From Pterois miles (lineage: Eukaryota; Chordata; Actinopteri; Perciformes; Scorpaenidae), in the NCBI GenBank assembly GCA_947000775.1, contig CAMQGK010000341.1, positions 10,829,001-10,893,000 of the forward strand: a stretch of DNA of 64,000 nt, written 5' to 3'. Positions 13,444 through 28,529 of this stretch are shown piece after piece. A program made the position numbers and the translations under genes. How positions within the stretch are numbered: the stretch's first letter is position 1; the number at the start of each line of letters is the position of its first letter. Under the pieces are notes generated by a model that saw nothing but the letters and a program-made list of their open reading frames with translations, did not search any database and was not told the DNA's origin.

Positions 13444-14790
13444 TATGAATGTTAGCACACTTAGCAATTAGCTCAATAAGCACAGCTGAGCCACTATAGC
13501 ACTATAAACTTTTGGTGTTGGTCCCAGATTAAATATCCCAGTTATCAGGGCTTGAGTAAACGACATTAAGCAGCACCTGAAGGGAAACAAAAAAATGCCA
13601 AGGATTATGCTCTGCTCTCTCATTAAAGATTCATGAATCGCTCTCAGCTATCTTATCCCCCCCAAAAAAAAGATCCTACACAAAGACACATTCATCATCA
13701 AGGTGCTGTCCAGATCATAATGAGAAAAACCAAAACGGAGAAGAAACTGTCGTCTTCAGTTGTCCGATCCCCGCCATATGCTGCGGCTCCTGTCGACAGA
13801 CTTGCTGCTTAAGAGAGAGCCAATTTATTTCCCCACAAGGATGGACCACTTGTGACATTTGGCAATGGAGCATCAGACGTTTCATCCAGCTGTTCCAGAC
13901 ACACACAAACACTGAGGAGGTGGTAGGGGTTGGCGTCGTCACCGCAGAAGCTTTGATAGGCTAAGTAGGCTGACTTACAACTGCTACATTTCAATGTGTA
14001 ATGATCTGTGGTGGTCTTTGTGTAACAACTCCCACCCACCTATGCTGTGGTGCCAGTGTACCTGAAGATGCACACAGCCAAAACTGTTGTGTTCCAATAT
14101 CCCAGTGTACCACTTCTTCAGATAAATACCTCCATTGTTGCCCTCCTCTGTGATATTGCATTTGGTTGAAAGGCCCCCACAATATTTACCGTACAGCCAG
14201 AAACTGTTTTTCAGCGCTACTCAAAGCAATGTTTTGCCAAAAGCTATTAAGGAGTGATCTGCTTGCACCGTGGAAAAAAAAAAAAAAGGGGGCTCCAAGG
14301 ATGCCGATTCAAATCACAAAGTATATATATGAGCTTTCCAATTTGCTGGATTGTACTGACAAAAGTGCTCGTCTATTCAGTTCAGATGAAGCACAATTAC
14401 ACCTCATTCATATTGTGCATTGGAAATTGTCGGGTAAATTAGAAGTATTTCATCTAGGATACTTTCAGTGTTCACAACAGGGCACCAATCGCCTTCAGGG
14501 ATACGGTTTTTATTTTGAATCAGAACAATTGCAAAGATAGAAATATAATACCAGTCCAGATTTCCGGATCGTGATTATATTGATTTGAAACTAAGTAACA
14601 GAGATGAGAGATGTGACATCATCATGTAACAATCTCCTTACAGACCTAAGAATACCAGCAGGGTTGTATTACTTTTCTGTGGAAATGGCAGCACAGCATG
14701 AGTAGCAGGAAACAAAACTGAGTGCGTCCGCAATGCCACTGTGTGCACATGCACCGAGCACATCTTCAAGCATGCAGAAGTTTGTTTCGG

Positions 14791-14853
<63 letters not shown>
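14791..14853 (+). repeat. (TGCG)n tetranucleotide microsatellite
   Basis: 63 bp of pure TGCG. Alternating purine-pyrimidine with CpG in every unit, so it is Z-DNA-prone and a dense methylation target. Confidence 0.97.
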
Positions 14854-17135
14854 AGTGGAAATGGTGTGCTGCCTGACGGAGGGGTTACAGGGCTAAAATG
14901 AGCATGGAATCTGGAAACAGGGCTGTGTGAATAATAACAAGGGATGGTTGTGCCAGGCGTCCTGCATGCAAGTCGAACAAAATGCTTTCATTAGCAGAGC
15001 CATCCAGGTGTAACGTGGCCATGAAAGCTGGATATCCAAGTAGATAGGGAGCGCTGGAGCCTTGTTATGGTGAGAGCAAATCCAAGTCCGCTCTACCAAA
15101 CAATCTGTGTGATGGCTCAATAGACTCTTTATGTCTCTGTGTGTATTTGGGCATGCATGTGTTAGTGTGTTTGCACATGAGAAAGAGCCAAGTATGTGTG
15201 TGGCACCTTTGATTTGAGACATGCATGGCTGGCACAGGGTGCTGAAGGCAGGTCTGCACATGCATGTGCTCCGATTCCCATACTTAGCTATGGGGCACTC
15301 TCTGATGTGATGTAATCGCTTTATCACGGTAATGGAAATTGGATTTAATTTTCCCTTTTCAGCGGCGGCGCGTCGGTTCACCCTCACTTCAGCTCGGAGG
15401 GGAAAATTGACGGTAACTGATTCCTTTGCCAACTGCCCCTCATCCAGCCCATAAACACAGATCTTATTTGTAGAGGCGGTAAAATTGTTTAATTAAAAAC
15501 AATAATTCACTACAAGTCGTTATATGCTGCTAATTAAGCAGAGTTGACAGAGCAAGGTGTGTGTGCCGCGGTGGCAGTTATGGGAGATATATTGCTTTGT
15601 AGTCATTACGCTGACAATGTGGAGGGCATGTAGGAGTCAGTTATCTTATTCATGCCTCACAGAGGAAGCTGCTTAAAGATTCATCAAGAGATGAAGGGCA
15701 CATCTGGACTGCTGTTGGAAAGTGCAGGCAAACTGACTTTGTACTTGGACTTCTACCAGCATCCAAAATTATCTGGTTCCCCAAAACATTTCTTTGAGAA
15801 AAACACCAACACAACCCTACGCAGCTACACTTAACACTGAAACTGGCTGTAACAACATCACCCAACAGATCCCCCTCTCACATTTCTACTCCTTTCCCCT
15901 TCGACAGCTAGAAGTGCAATTTTGTAAATCCGCCCAGCAGATCAAAGTGCTACCATGTTCTAATGGCTGCCACCCACCCACCAGCCCCTACTGTGGAAGA
16001 GCACCATCAGCAGAGTGCGTCTAAGAAGAGCCAAGACAGCCTGATTAATCTTCTAATAGTTCCAGAGAGAGATAAAGACGTATACAGTAGACGCAGCTAC
16101 GGAGAAGGAAAGTCGACAGAGAAAAGTTGCAACTCAGTTACCGTATTGCACGCATGTTCCAGCGGGGAAAGTGACAACGGGGAAGGCTGATGAAAATGGC
16201 TACGTCTTGTCTTTGTTGTGACTCTTACACACTTTAGCCTTTGAAATGATGAGTCTCTGTAAGATGGCTGCCTCTCAGCAGCGCCGTCTCATGCCCTCCT
16301 GCCTCGCTTCGTCTCGTCTTTGACAAACTCCTCAGTCTGCTTGACAGGATGATAATAACTATCAAACGGATTCCATAAATATGTGAAATAAAGATCAGAA
16401 TACAAGATAAAAGGGAAGTTACTGCCAAATCTTTTGTGAAAACGGACACGTCGACCACGGAAAGTGTCATCTTTGAGAAGTTGGCAGACAAATTGAAAGA
16501 ATGAGAGTGCATTCGAAGACTGACAATTTCACAATTCACTGGAAGATTGAGCCGCCACCTGAGTTTGTTCAATAGACACAAAATCCTTTGCATTTACCTA
16601 ATTCAAGCAACGCATGATATGCGTTTTACTTTTCCACACAAGCCAAAAAGCCACAGAGCGAATACCTTTTATTCCCTTTGGATCAAAACAGCTGATTTGA
16701 CAGTACCATGAGTCTCTTTTAGTGAAAAGCTAAAGCATGTTCACAAGTGCTTTCTGTCCATCTTGCACACTTATGGGAATATCACTTATGCAAGGGCCTA
16801 AGGCAATAAATACAAAAATGTATACGCAATAAAAGCACCTTCAAAAACATTATGGAGTGAATGTGGGCAAAGACAAAGTATATGAAGGGCAGAGAGTGAA
16901 AAATAACTGCTTTGGAAAAAGGCTTGCATTACACAGATCATTCCCCCCGCTGGTAGTGCTCATATTAATAAATATGACTGTATTGGGCACATGGAAAATA
17001 GGCATTTATGCTTGTTTATATAGCTCGCATCACCATAATATTAATAGATGTGACAGAGAATACTTTGACTTGATATCATGGCTCGTCCTCTGGCTCCCTG
17101 TGGTCTGAGAGTAAAGGCTCGAGCATCTACCACGT

Positions 17136-18340
<1,205 letters not shown>

Positions 18341-20839
18341 GCCTTTTGTTGTATGTGTCAGTGTTGCTGCTGGGTCTGATACCTGGCAGAAGTTTTATAC
18401 AACCCACCCACATTTTTAAAGCCTAAGTATGAGAGTGGAGCAATTATTGTACATGACCACATGTGGGAGTTCCCTAGTGATAAACACCCATGACAGGCTA
18501 TATGCTTTGTTTGCAAGTCAGTGTTGGTTGCAAGTTTCTCACATGGCAGTTACTGTGCCTCACACCCATTCTTCACACTATTGTAGCAGCTGCTTATTGC
18601 CAAGATTGAGTCCGTTTTTGGTGGCAAAAATGCTCCGTACCATTTGATATTCGGCGCAGTTTCTAGAGATCAATCAAAAAGCCCTAAAGAGTGGCTCTTT
18701 TACTGTAATGACCAGGCACACTCGCTGTTTGGAACCAGATACAGCTGATGCAGTACAAAATTTACAGCATATTTTTGTATTTCTGAGCCCTGCTCACTTC
18801 TTCCACCAATTATTGCTGTACTCTCACAGTGAGTGGTACCACCTGGGTTAGAAAAACACCATGAATAGAGTGCATTATTTTCTATAAGTACGACATCAGT
18901 CAGAAAACATTCACAGCGGGAGAGCGGCATCACAGCTGAGTTTGACTGAAAACTTAGAGGAACAATGATGAAAGCGCACACTAGACTTTTGATTCCCAAG
19001 TCAAGCTTTGGGGTTGAGTTATCACCCATCCCATTCAAGGCGGCAGTATGGAGCGCTGCACTGAAAGGTCCCTCTACCTGACAACCAGGAGAAGTGCTGT
19101 GAGTGACTGTCGGCTTTTCGGTTTGTCTATGACAGCGTCTGTCTTCATTCAGCGCTCTTAAATTGGCTTCGGAACCGATTGGAAATGGTTCTTTTATTAT
19201 ACACCTCCCATAACTCCCCCTCTCATCAAAGCAGTGCAATCTTTTATCTGGAAGATGACGTTTCCATTAGGGTCTGCCAACATCTTACTGCTGCTCTGTG
19301 AGTTGTGGTGCTGGGGTAGAGCATTGTTAACCAACACAACAACAACGACAGGATCCCTCTGGCTGGGGCGTGCACAAGCCTCGGCCCGTGGTGAGGCAGT
19401 TCATCACATGACTGCTCAGCCAGAAAACACACAGGAGCAGGTGCATAGACACACGGTGTCACTCCATCTTTCTCTCTCTCTCTTTTACTATATTTCTTAC
19501 ACACAAACACACAAATTCACACATCTGACAATGTTGGACAACAGAGACGCAGAAAAAAGACAGGACTTGGCCAAAGGGAGTGTGCCTGTCAGCTCTTCCT
19601 CACCAGTTTCAGTGTTTCATCAAAGGTGCGAGGGGCTCATGAGGTTCAGCTGCCAATCTGGCAACACTTTCAGTCCCCGAACGCAGAACTGGTGTGCCTT
19701 CAAAGCCTGAAACCCGGTAGCTCCCTCCTCTGCACGATACTGTCTTCATTAACTTTGTCTCTAGACGCGGCTCACGTTTGCAATCAGGCCTTGGTTTTTG
19801 GATATCAGGGTAGCTTCAAAGCACCAGAGCAAGGGCACGTTTTGCTCTCTACCGCGTTTAAAGGCTGCGTGTCGGCCGGGCCTTGTGACATTGTTGGTGC
19901 TAATGAGGACACGGCTGTGCCCGGTGTGAGTGGGTCGGCTAAGACATACGCTCTGGTCCCACTCGGGGAGTTTTAATTAGATTTCACATTATCAAACTGT
20001 CTGCATTGGCCCTACCAGCTACTGTTTGGATGCATCATAAATCACCAGCGTAAGTAATCACTAAAGATCTGTAATCTCTCTGTACTGTATGTGAAGCATT
20101 TCATCCATACAATGCCACTATTAACTCCTCACATTAGTACAAATGAAATGTCATTTACTCCTTCTCAAACACTGCTGATCATTTTCTTTTGTTTTCATCT
20201 CTAACTTGACATTTTTTTCCTCTGCCACTCTTCTATTCATTTCTTTAGGTGGCTGGGCTAAAACAACTTTTCCTCCATCATGATCTCATCAGGCCCAACT
20301 CCCTGACCTTTGCGCTTTGCTGTAAATGTCAGCTTACTTTACGAGCCCTCTGATGAGTTTATTGAACAATTCACACTCACAGATGCACGACTGTGTTCAC
20401 AGCACACATGCATGAGCACCCCGCCATGGGATCTGTCCTTCACCGCCATCCATAACTGATTTCTAGGAGTCTACTGAAAATTCATGGTGCTCAGCGCTGG
20501 CGGGCAGCGTAAGAGTGGCTGCCCGCCATCCTCAACAGAACCACCACAGATAAATCAAGATTTCATGGGGACTGAAATGGCTTCCTGCAGAGCCTTACAG
20601 AGCTGCCAGGCTTCACCGAAGGTCTGTCCTGTAATTCCAGTCATTGTCTGTCTAAGCAAGTGCCCATTAATGAATGGTTAAGTGTAGTAAAGTCAGTAAC
20701 GTTTTTGTCAACGACACTATGCTGTCAATCACAATGGCCATAATAATTTGGCCAATGCAACTCTTGCCATATGCTAGTGTACCGACCCGATCTCAGCCCG
20801 CTCCTGACTCAGTGTTCTTCTGGAGTTGTGGTTTATAAC

Positions 20840-20856
20840 GGGGGGGGGGGGGGGGG
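20840..20856 (+). repeat. G17 homopolymer
   Basis: Seventeen consecutive G, rare in an AT-rich region and prone to slippage and sequencing error. Confidence 0.9.
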
Positions 20857-23740
20857 CGATCGGGCAAGGGTGTCAAGCACTACTGCCGTGATGATAAATG
20901 CTGTGCATTGGAACTGTCTGGACCTCGGTGTCCACGTTGGCCTACAACTCCGCCTAGTGGAGCGCAGAGCTGAGGGAAGGAAGAGGAAGCAGGTATAACA
21001 GTCTGTTCCTTAACACTTCTTTTTATTTTTAAATCCTCTCGGCACTCTTGCTGCTGACTGTAACATTGCCCACTGGAATAAAGAGGGATGAAAAAGTCAT
21101 GTCACAGGACCAGTAACACGACAGGGTGTCTGCACAGACTTAGATCTTTCATGCATGCCTGGATATCTCCTAAAACAAAGGGATCAAACAGAAAATATCA
21201 CACATACTTCACAACTTCCAACTCAGAGGAGCGCACGCACAAACACACAAACAGACACACTCATACATGTGTAATGGTGTTTATCCGAGTCTGAGAAGCA
21301 GCAACAAATGGTCACAGAGGTTCTGAGGAGCAGGCTGCACCTGATAACCTGTCAGTAGTTTCCCCAAATAAACACAAAACACAAAGCAGCACAGTATACA
21401 GAATAACAGCGAGAAGGATAGGAACTCATGTGCGCATGTATGCTCGTGTCCTTTTCCAGACTTAATCCTACCACCTCCCTCATTTCATCTTATCCTCCTC
21501 ATCCCCCTGTGCCAACATCAGGCTTTTCCTTTAATGAAATGTTTGGGTCCTTACACAGTCCTTACTCTTTATCTTTTTGGCATCATCCCTTCTCTTTCCC
21601 CCCAACTTATCTTCTGTCTTTTCCTCCTCCATTGTCTTTGGGTTTTTATCAGTCATCTCGCAGAGAAAGGTAATAAAAGGCCAATGTACTGAGGGAGCCT
21701 CGCTCCGCTTTGTCATTTTGCTGTCTCCCGCCCTCCTCTTTGTCTTCTATTTTTTTGTTTGTGGCAGCAGACCTTATCAGAGAGATGGCCGTGAGATAAG
21801 CCCTCTGTGGTTCTTTGTGTTGAAATAATACGACAGGCTGATAAGGCCTTGTGGGTGAGTAGTTCACTGCTGCTTCTCTCCTCCCACCACTGGCTTTTCC
21901 TCTTCTCAGAGTATGTTAGGAAGTCCCTGGAGGGGCTGAGAGTGTCTGTCATGTTCCACCTTTGATAAAATGTCAACCCACCCCCTTTGACACACACAAT
22001 TACACGTTAACATTGATTTAATTAACACGTTAAATCAAAAAATATCAAAAATATTTGATGTTTGCATGTCGTAGAAGTTGACACTAGTGTTTACACACTA
22101 CTGTTGGACAGTTAACTCCAACATCCACACTTTTTTTGGTCTGGACCACAGAGGGCCTCGCCAGACCTGGTGGACATGTACCGCTGGGTTTAACTATATT
22201 AGACATGACCACCGACTATTTGAATAACAATATAGCCACCAATTCACAGACCAGCTATTTACTTGGTTTTGATCTTGTCATAGTACTTAACTTTTGTAAG
22301 CTGTAGTCATGTTATGTCTTGTGGGAACTATTGTTAACAGTCTGATGCCAAAATCATAAAACTAAACAATCATCTACAGACATAATGGAACGCTGCAAGT
22401 TAGTTCTGGACAAACACAAAAACTTTTCTCTGCCATCTATTTTACTACCAATGGAGTCGCAGGTTCCCGGCTCATGCCATTACTTTGTCTCTAATCTACA
22501 GTGCCTATTAAGATTTCATGAAGTGGTAATGATTATACAATTACTTCCAGCTTGGAAATACCATAATAATGGCCACGGCGACCCAGGTTTGGGAGTTTAT
22601 GGAGTGGATGTTTATGGATTAAAAAACAAACACACACAGACTGGCTGACTGGCTGGCCGGACATCGATTTGTGTTGCTATTGACTAAAGGGTGGTGGGCA
22701 ACACTGGTGCTCAACAGCAGTTACACATTCATATAAATAACAGCAGCTTTCTGGCCCTTAATTGCCTCAGAGATTACTACATGGATGAAAGGAGGCAGAG
22801 TATCGATTACGATACGAAGGTGTGTTTTTGGAGACTTTGGACAATGATATAGCACTTTATGACATGTTCTCATCTTAAAAGTAATTAAAGTCTTAATTTT
22901 CCCCAGAGTTCAAGCCATCCAAAATGAAGTATACAATATTCAACACACCCATAACCTCCAGTAACCCTCAGCTCTACAGTATACACTGTAGATGTTAAGT
23001 CTTCATACCTGATCAGACATCATAATGCTTCAGTGGTGAAGGAAGATTAAAACTTTGACTTGTAGTGTTAAGCTCAGTCTGGATCCAGCAGAGACACAGA
23101 ATTCCCACCACAATTTTCTAAGTCTTTTATAGCGGCTCCCTGTCAGACATGGTGCTATTTCACAAAATGTGCAGGTGAATTAAAGAGTTAAAGGAGAGGC
23201 AGATACTTCAAGCATAACTGATTTATTAGGCCAAGCGAGGGGAGGAGACGAAGAGAAGAAAATGAATTAGGCCTCGCATGCACTTTTAATTACTGTTGTC
23301 AAGGTGTTTGCTTCGCCCTTCTGGGAAAAGCAAACCAAACCATCACTCATACCAACTACTCAGAAGACCCGCAGAATGAGCCATAAAGTTTAACGCCTCT
23401 GCTATGGCGCAACATTTACTGCAACATAAACAAAACCCTCTCCCCGCTACATGTCTCTTCTGTACTGAGATAAGGCGCGCTGCATGGTTGATAAACTGAG
23501 CAGAATGAGGCCACTGATCCAGGGGTGCTCCTCTCACCTCATGTGCTTACCTGAGGGATAGAAGAGGACAAAGGAACAACATGTGCCTGTCTGTTTGATC
23601 TCCTTGTACGAGGTGCTCTGCACATGTAGGCTGCTGACACGTCATGGGCTGTTTGCTCTTGCACTGCAAGCACTGCTGGCCTTCAATGCGCAGCTCTTAT
23701 TATAGCAGAGATGCAGAGAAATATTTTCATGCACACGTGC

Positions 23741-23867
<127 letters not shown>

Positions 23868-26800
23868 CCTATTCCTTTGATGAGGCTGCGGAATAAGCTA
23901 TCTATGACTAGGGGCTCTGTTTGAGTGCTTGGCTGCTATGTAAGTCTCTTGTAGCTGTAGTGAGAGAAGACACTGGCCAGACAGTATGCCCTAAGAGCAA
24001 TAACCATGAAGAAAACACACAAGAGTCTTGCAATATTTAACTTGAATGCCAAGCGCTGCTCAGTGTAAACTTGGAGTTAAAACCTGTGTTCCTCAGTTGG
24101 ACTAATATTGACTGGCAGCTATGGAGGATATAGAGAGGGTCACTACATCCATTATTCATAAACAGGGGACACAAGGAGGACGGATGTTTCTGCTGACTAT
24201 GTGGTTGCTCTCCCAGCAGCCAAGAGACATTTTAAAAGCGGATATAGTTCCCCACCTCAAGTCAAGATTGGTTTCAGTCGAGCTGACTTGCATACGTCCA
24301 CACGATATGTCTTGCCTCTCAATCTGTAGCTTCCTGCTGCTATTTTACTCTTAATTTTTTATGAGTCTATGTGTTTTTTTTGGTCAAAAGCAAACTGTAG
24401 CAACAGAGCAACCGTTGTCTTGTTCCTGGCAGATGCCATAGGGCAAGAGGCGATTTTCGACAAAACAAAATAAAACAAAGAAAAAGATACAATAAATCAG
24501 GGACAAAAGTTAACTGAGCTAGACCACAAACAGCGCACACCAATTCGCCTAGTGCGGCACGCAGCAAAGTGTTTCCACAGGAGCACATAATTAAAAACAG
24601 CATGCTTGTGTGCGTATTATATTTTAAACAGGCTTCGATGGAAAACACAAGGGGCTGGAGATGAGAGTGGTGCAGCAGTGAAAAAGGTAATTAAGTTGAC
24701 CAGAACAAGGCGAGCCGTCTGTTTAATATTTCATGCAGCCCCACACAAAGCGCCGTGGAAGCCATCAACAACAGGGCACCAACAACAATTATGAAATAAT
24801 TAGCTGAGAAGCACCCTGGAAGATCGTTCTTTGCCGGGGATATGTGTAAGTAATTGTATGAGTAATTTCAGATTGGCCTGGCCCAAATTGACTTTGCTCT
24901 TTACTCGACCCTAATAAACACCAGCAGGCATCACTTGGCAAACAGTGTATGTGCAGTAGTACATGTGGAAGTGCTAAAACGCATGCATACACGCCTTCAA
25001 AATGTCCTGAAAATACACTTCCCTTGGGTGTTACAGTCAAAGTGAAATTTTAAGTCTCCTCAATGAAGAAATTATAATGATACTGCAGCTATTGTGCACA
25101 TTTCTCCATTTTTCAGAAGAGGATAAAACCATTTTTGGACATACTGTATCTATGGAGACAGCTTCTCGGCTTCAGGCCACTGTAAACTTTTCCCCATGGC
25201 CACTGTTAAATGACATCTTGTGTTGCTTGTATTGTATTTCAAGTGGCTAATTGGCTAATTGGACTTCACTCAGAAAGTGGAAGCTAGTTAGCAGGCTTGT
25301 CATGTCTGTGGTACACAGTAATTGATAAGCCCTGATTACATTACTTGCCCGCCACCCCCACCGTTGTTTTGCTTTTTTTATCGAAATTAAACCCATTTAG
25401 TTAATTTTTGTGCAACAGTGCCAGCTTATAGTTGGTTGAAGGGCGCTACAAACTGAAAGTCAAAGTGTCTGCTACGTACAGTCTCAGCACAGAATAGCAG
25501 GAGTCAAAATTCACACATGGGATGAAAGAGTCGACAAACTAGACGATGGTGGAGGATTTGGTGTCAAAAGCGAAAGTGCCTTTTTGGCAATATTTTGGAT
25601 TTAAACTCAATGCTTTAAGGGAAGCATAACAGTAATAAGACAATCACTGTGTGGAGGATGGAGCGGTCATACCCACTAGATGTTACTTTTCCTTCATGGT
25701 ATACCTGCTGAGTCTAGCTAACTCTAGCTGTTTCATTCATGGGTCCAGATCTGATGATGGCAAATGAGTGTCAAAATTCACAGCAACCAGTAGCCCTGTA
25801 ATCTCAGTAACCAATCAGTATCTACCAGTATCTAAATTATCAGTCAAATCCAAAAATGTACGCACCCTGGAGAACACTAACATAGGTGTTGCTATCACTG
25901 CAAAAAATAAAATTATGAATTAAAGGTCATATTGATAACATTTTTATTTAGACGTATAACAGAAAGGTGCAGAATAAAAGTATCACTTTTCCCAATAAAA
26001 AATATTATGATTGTGAATTAATTATTTAAACATTTTGCTGGGTCCAAAATTAATGTTTTGTGTATCTCTGTGGAAGATATCTGACATTTGGTTCCCATTA
26101 CTAGGAGGACTTGTGAGCTAATAGTAAAACGACGTTGGTATCATGTGGTATTTCTGGGTCATCAGCAATCAAGTTGCCAAATAGTGTGGGAAAAAAAAAA
26201 TAAATAAAAAAAAAAAAAACAGATAAAAGGCTGAGTTTGACACTGGTGTCCCAACCAGGCAGCTAAATACATGAATGTTTACTGTGACAATAAGTGACAA
26301 CTGATGTTAGCGTGTATTAGCTACCTTAGCTTAATCGTCCAAACAACCCATAAAATGTGTAATTAATGTAGGCCTATAGCTACATGTTTCAATTTATGTT
26401 TACTCTACCACTCTACTACAAAGATTCATCACTTGAAATGACTGACTGAGTCATTCCACTCGACTATAAAATATGCAGGTTGTGCAACAAACTGGCAACC
26501 ATTTGTTGTGAAGTGAATGCAATGGAACGAGGGTGGGAGAATGCAACAGCCAGTGACTGAATGTTGTCAATGTTATCAATAGCACCATTAAATTTCTAAA
26601 TCAAATGTGGCCAAAAAAGAAACAACAACAAACAGAAGTCAATGCAAACATACAGATTCCTTAGCAGAAAATCCTTTGAATTTCACTTTCCAATTACTTT
26701 AAGCATGTTCATCCTTAATATTGCATAGTATGTATTTGTTGAAACTTGACATGGGAAAGAAAAACATTTAAATTTGGGGAAATATTGAGAAAAAAGTGAT

Positions 26801-27498
26801 AAAATATTGTCCATGGCGATCCCAGAGAAAATGTGCTCCATATGAGTTAGCTGGGAGATGCTGTACTCCGGCTCACTGCAATGGAGCGAGAATGAGTGGG
26901 ACTATTTTTATCCCACCCTGAGGGCTGGGGCAGCTGTGTCAAAAGTCAACAACTATGGTGACTCGGTGCGGCGACGCTCCAGTCCCAAACACACACAAAT
27001 CCAGTCTTTCGTATGCATACATACCCACATACCGGTGCGTATAGATACACTGCGATTTGACTTTTTATTTCTGAAATTAAATTAAGACTACATGCAATTG
27101 AAGAGTGATTAAATGTGCATGGTGGAAAAAGTAAAATGGTTTGATTTGTTTACAGGAACAACAACTAGAATCGACGGGGGAACGCTGAGCTAACACCAAC
27201 TAAACTCATCCTTTGAACTGTAAGAACAAATAGAAAGTCGATGCTTTTAACCTTGTAACCCAGAAGAAAAGCGAACATGACCGACAGTGTAACATTGACG
27301 ATGAAATCAAATTTACCCCATGTTAGCCATGGCAATATTGCTCTGTAAGAGGCCAGCCCATAATGTATTGATGCACAGCTTTGAGAATGACAAGCTGTAC
27401 TCACTGTGATTTGTTACACTAATAAAAGGGGAGACACATTATTGTCCTGCCCTCTCAAATACACATATACACACATCTTACTTTTTCTCTACACGCAT

Positions 27499-27565
27499 GC
27501 ACACACAGACACACAGACACACAGACACACATACACATACACACACACACACAGACACACACACA

Positions 27566-27609
<44 letters not shown>
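27499..27609 (+). repeat. Compound CA/CAGA microsatellite
   Basis: ACACAGAC and ATACAC variants lead into about 38 bp of pure CA. Confidence 0.95.
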
Positions 27610-27611
<2 letters not shown>

Positions 27612-28482
27612 CTCTTCATGGACCACTTGGCTTTGTAGTGGCAAAGAGCTTGAACAAATTGAGAAATGATTGGAATTGAAAGATGAGTAATGGTGATTCT
27701 AGCGCTGTCCCTTCTCAATATGGAGATGATGAGATCTGATTCTTTGAGGTCAGGTGCATCATCCGAGCCGAGTGGCTGCCCCATCTATGACTAAAAGAGA
27801 TAGGAGGCCGTTCACTCTCACGTACACGCTTTTTGCCACAATCAGTCATGAGGGACATAAAATCAATGCTATATTTACCAGTGCCATTTTACCACCACTC
27901 ATCACCATCACAAATTCTGTATGTTAAGAGCACAGGACACAGGACTATTATCCTGCCTCCTCCCTGTTCATGTTTGTGTGACTGAATCAACCTGGGGGAC
28001 TAAATGAGGTCAATGAAGCTCCCCCATCCATGCCTTTTTCACTGCTATCTCCTCATCACGGTCAGCTATTAACTCAGCATTACAGCGCCATTAGCCTAGC
28101 GTTGCCACATACTGCACTGCAAACTGCCAAACATACCGACAAGCAAATGGCAGTTCTGGTTTCAGTAACACTCAGTGGAACGAGGGGTAAGCGGGTAACG
28201 AAGGAAACAGCATCTGGTTGTGATGGAGAGCTGTAGCAGAGCTGTAGCTGAGTGTGGAGGTTTGTTAATATGCATGCAGCTATGATTACTTGTGCTCTCT
28301 GATTAATTGATGCCACAAAAAGAGTATAGGGGCAAAAAGTCATTATAATTCTTCACAATTGAAAGACTGAATAAAACTAGAAAAACAAAAGTGTTCAAAC
28401 GGAAGAAAAATACTGAAAAAAAAAAAAAAAACCCACTCGAGCGCTTCGCCGTCCGTGGTATTCTACTGATGATTCTCAAATT

Positions 28483-28529
28483 ACACGCTCTGTTGCTTTT
28501 ATACCTTTTGACAAAAGTGGAGAAGGTTG
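28483..28529 (+). repeat. 47-bp duplicated block, first copy
   Basis: 'tctgttgcttttatacc' followed by 'ttttgacaaaagtggagaag' and GTTG. Identical at 46 of 47 positions to 35009-35055, same orientation. Flanks are unrelated. Confidence 0.85.

Noticed and set aside
14893..15432. 179-codon minus-strand open frame
   Set aside because: No homology recognised; it overlaps a repeat-free block that looks more like regulatory DNA.
18700..19239. 179-codon minus-strand open frame
   Set aside because: No recognisable domain, no splice-site support, and composition like surrounding non-coding DNA; same strand as nrxn1 but no neurexin similarity.
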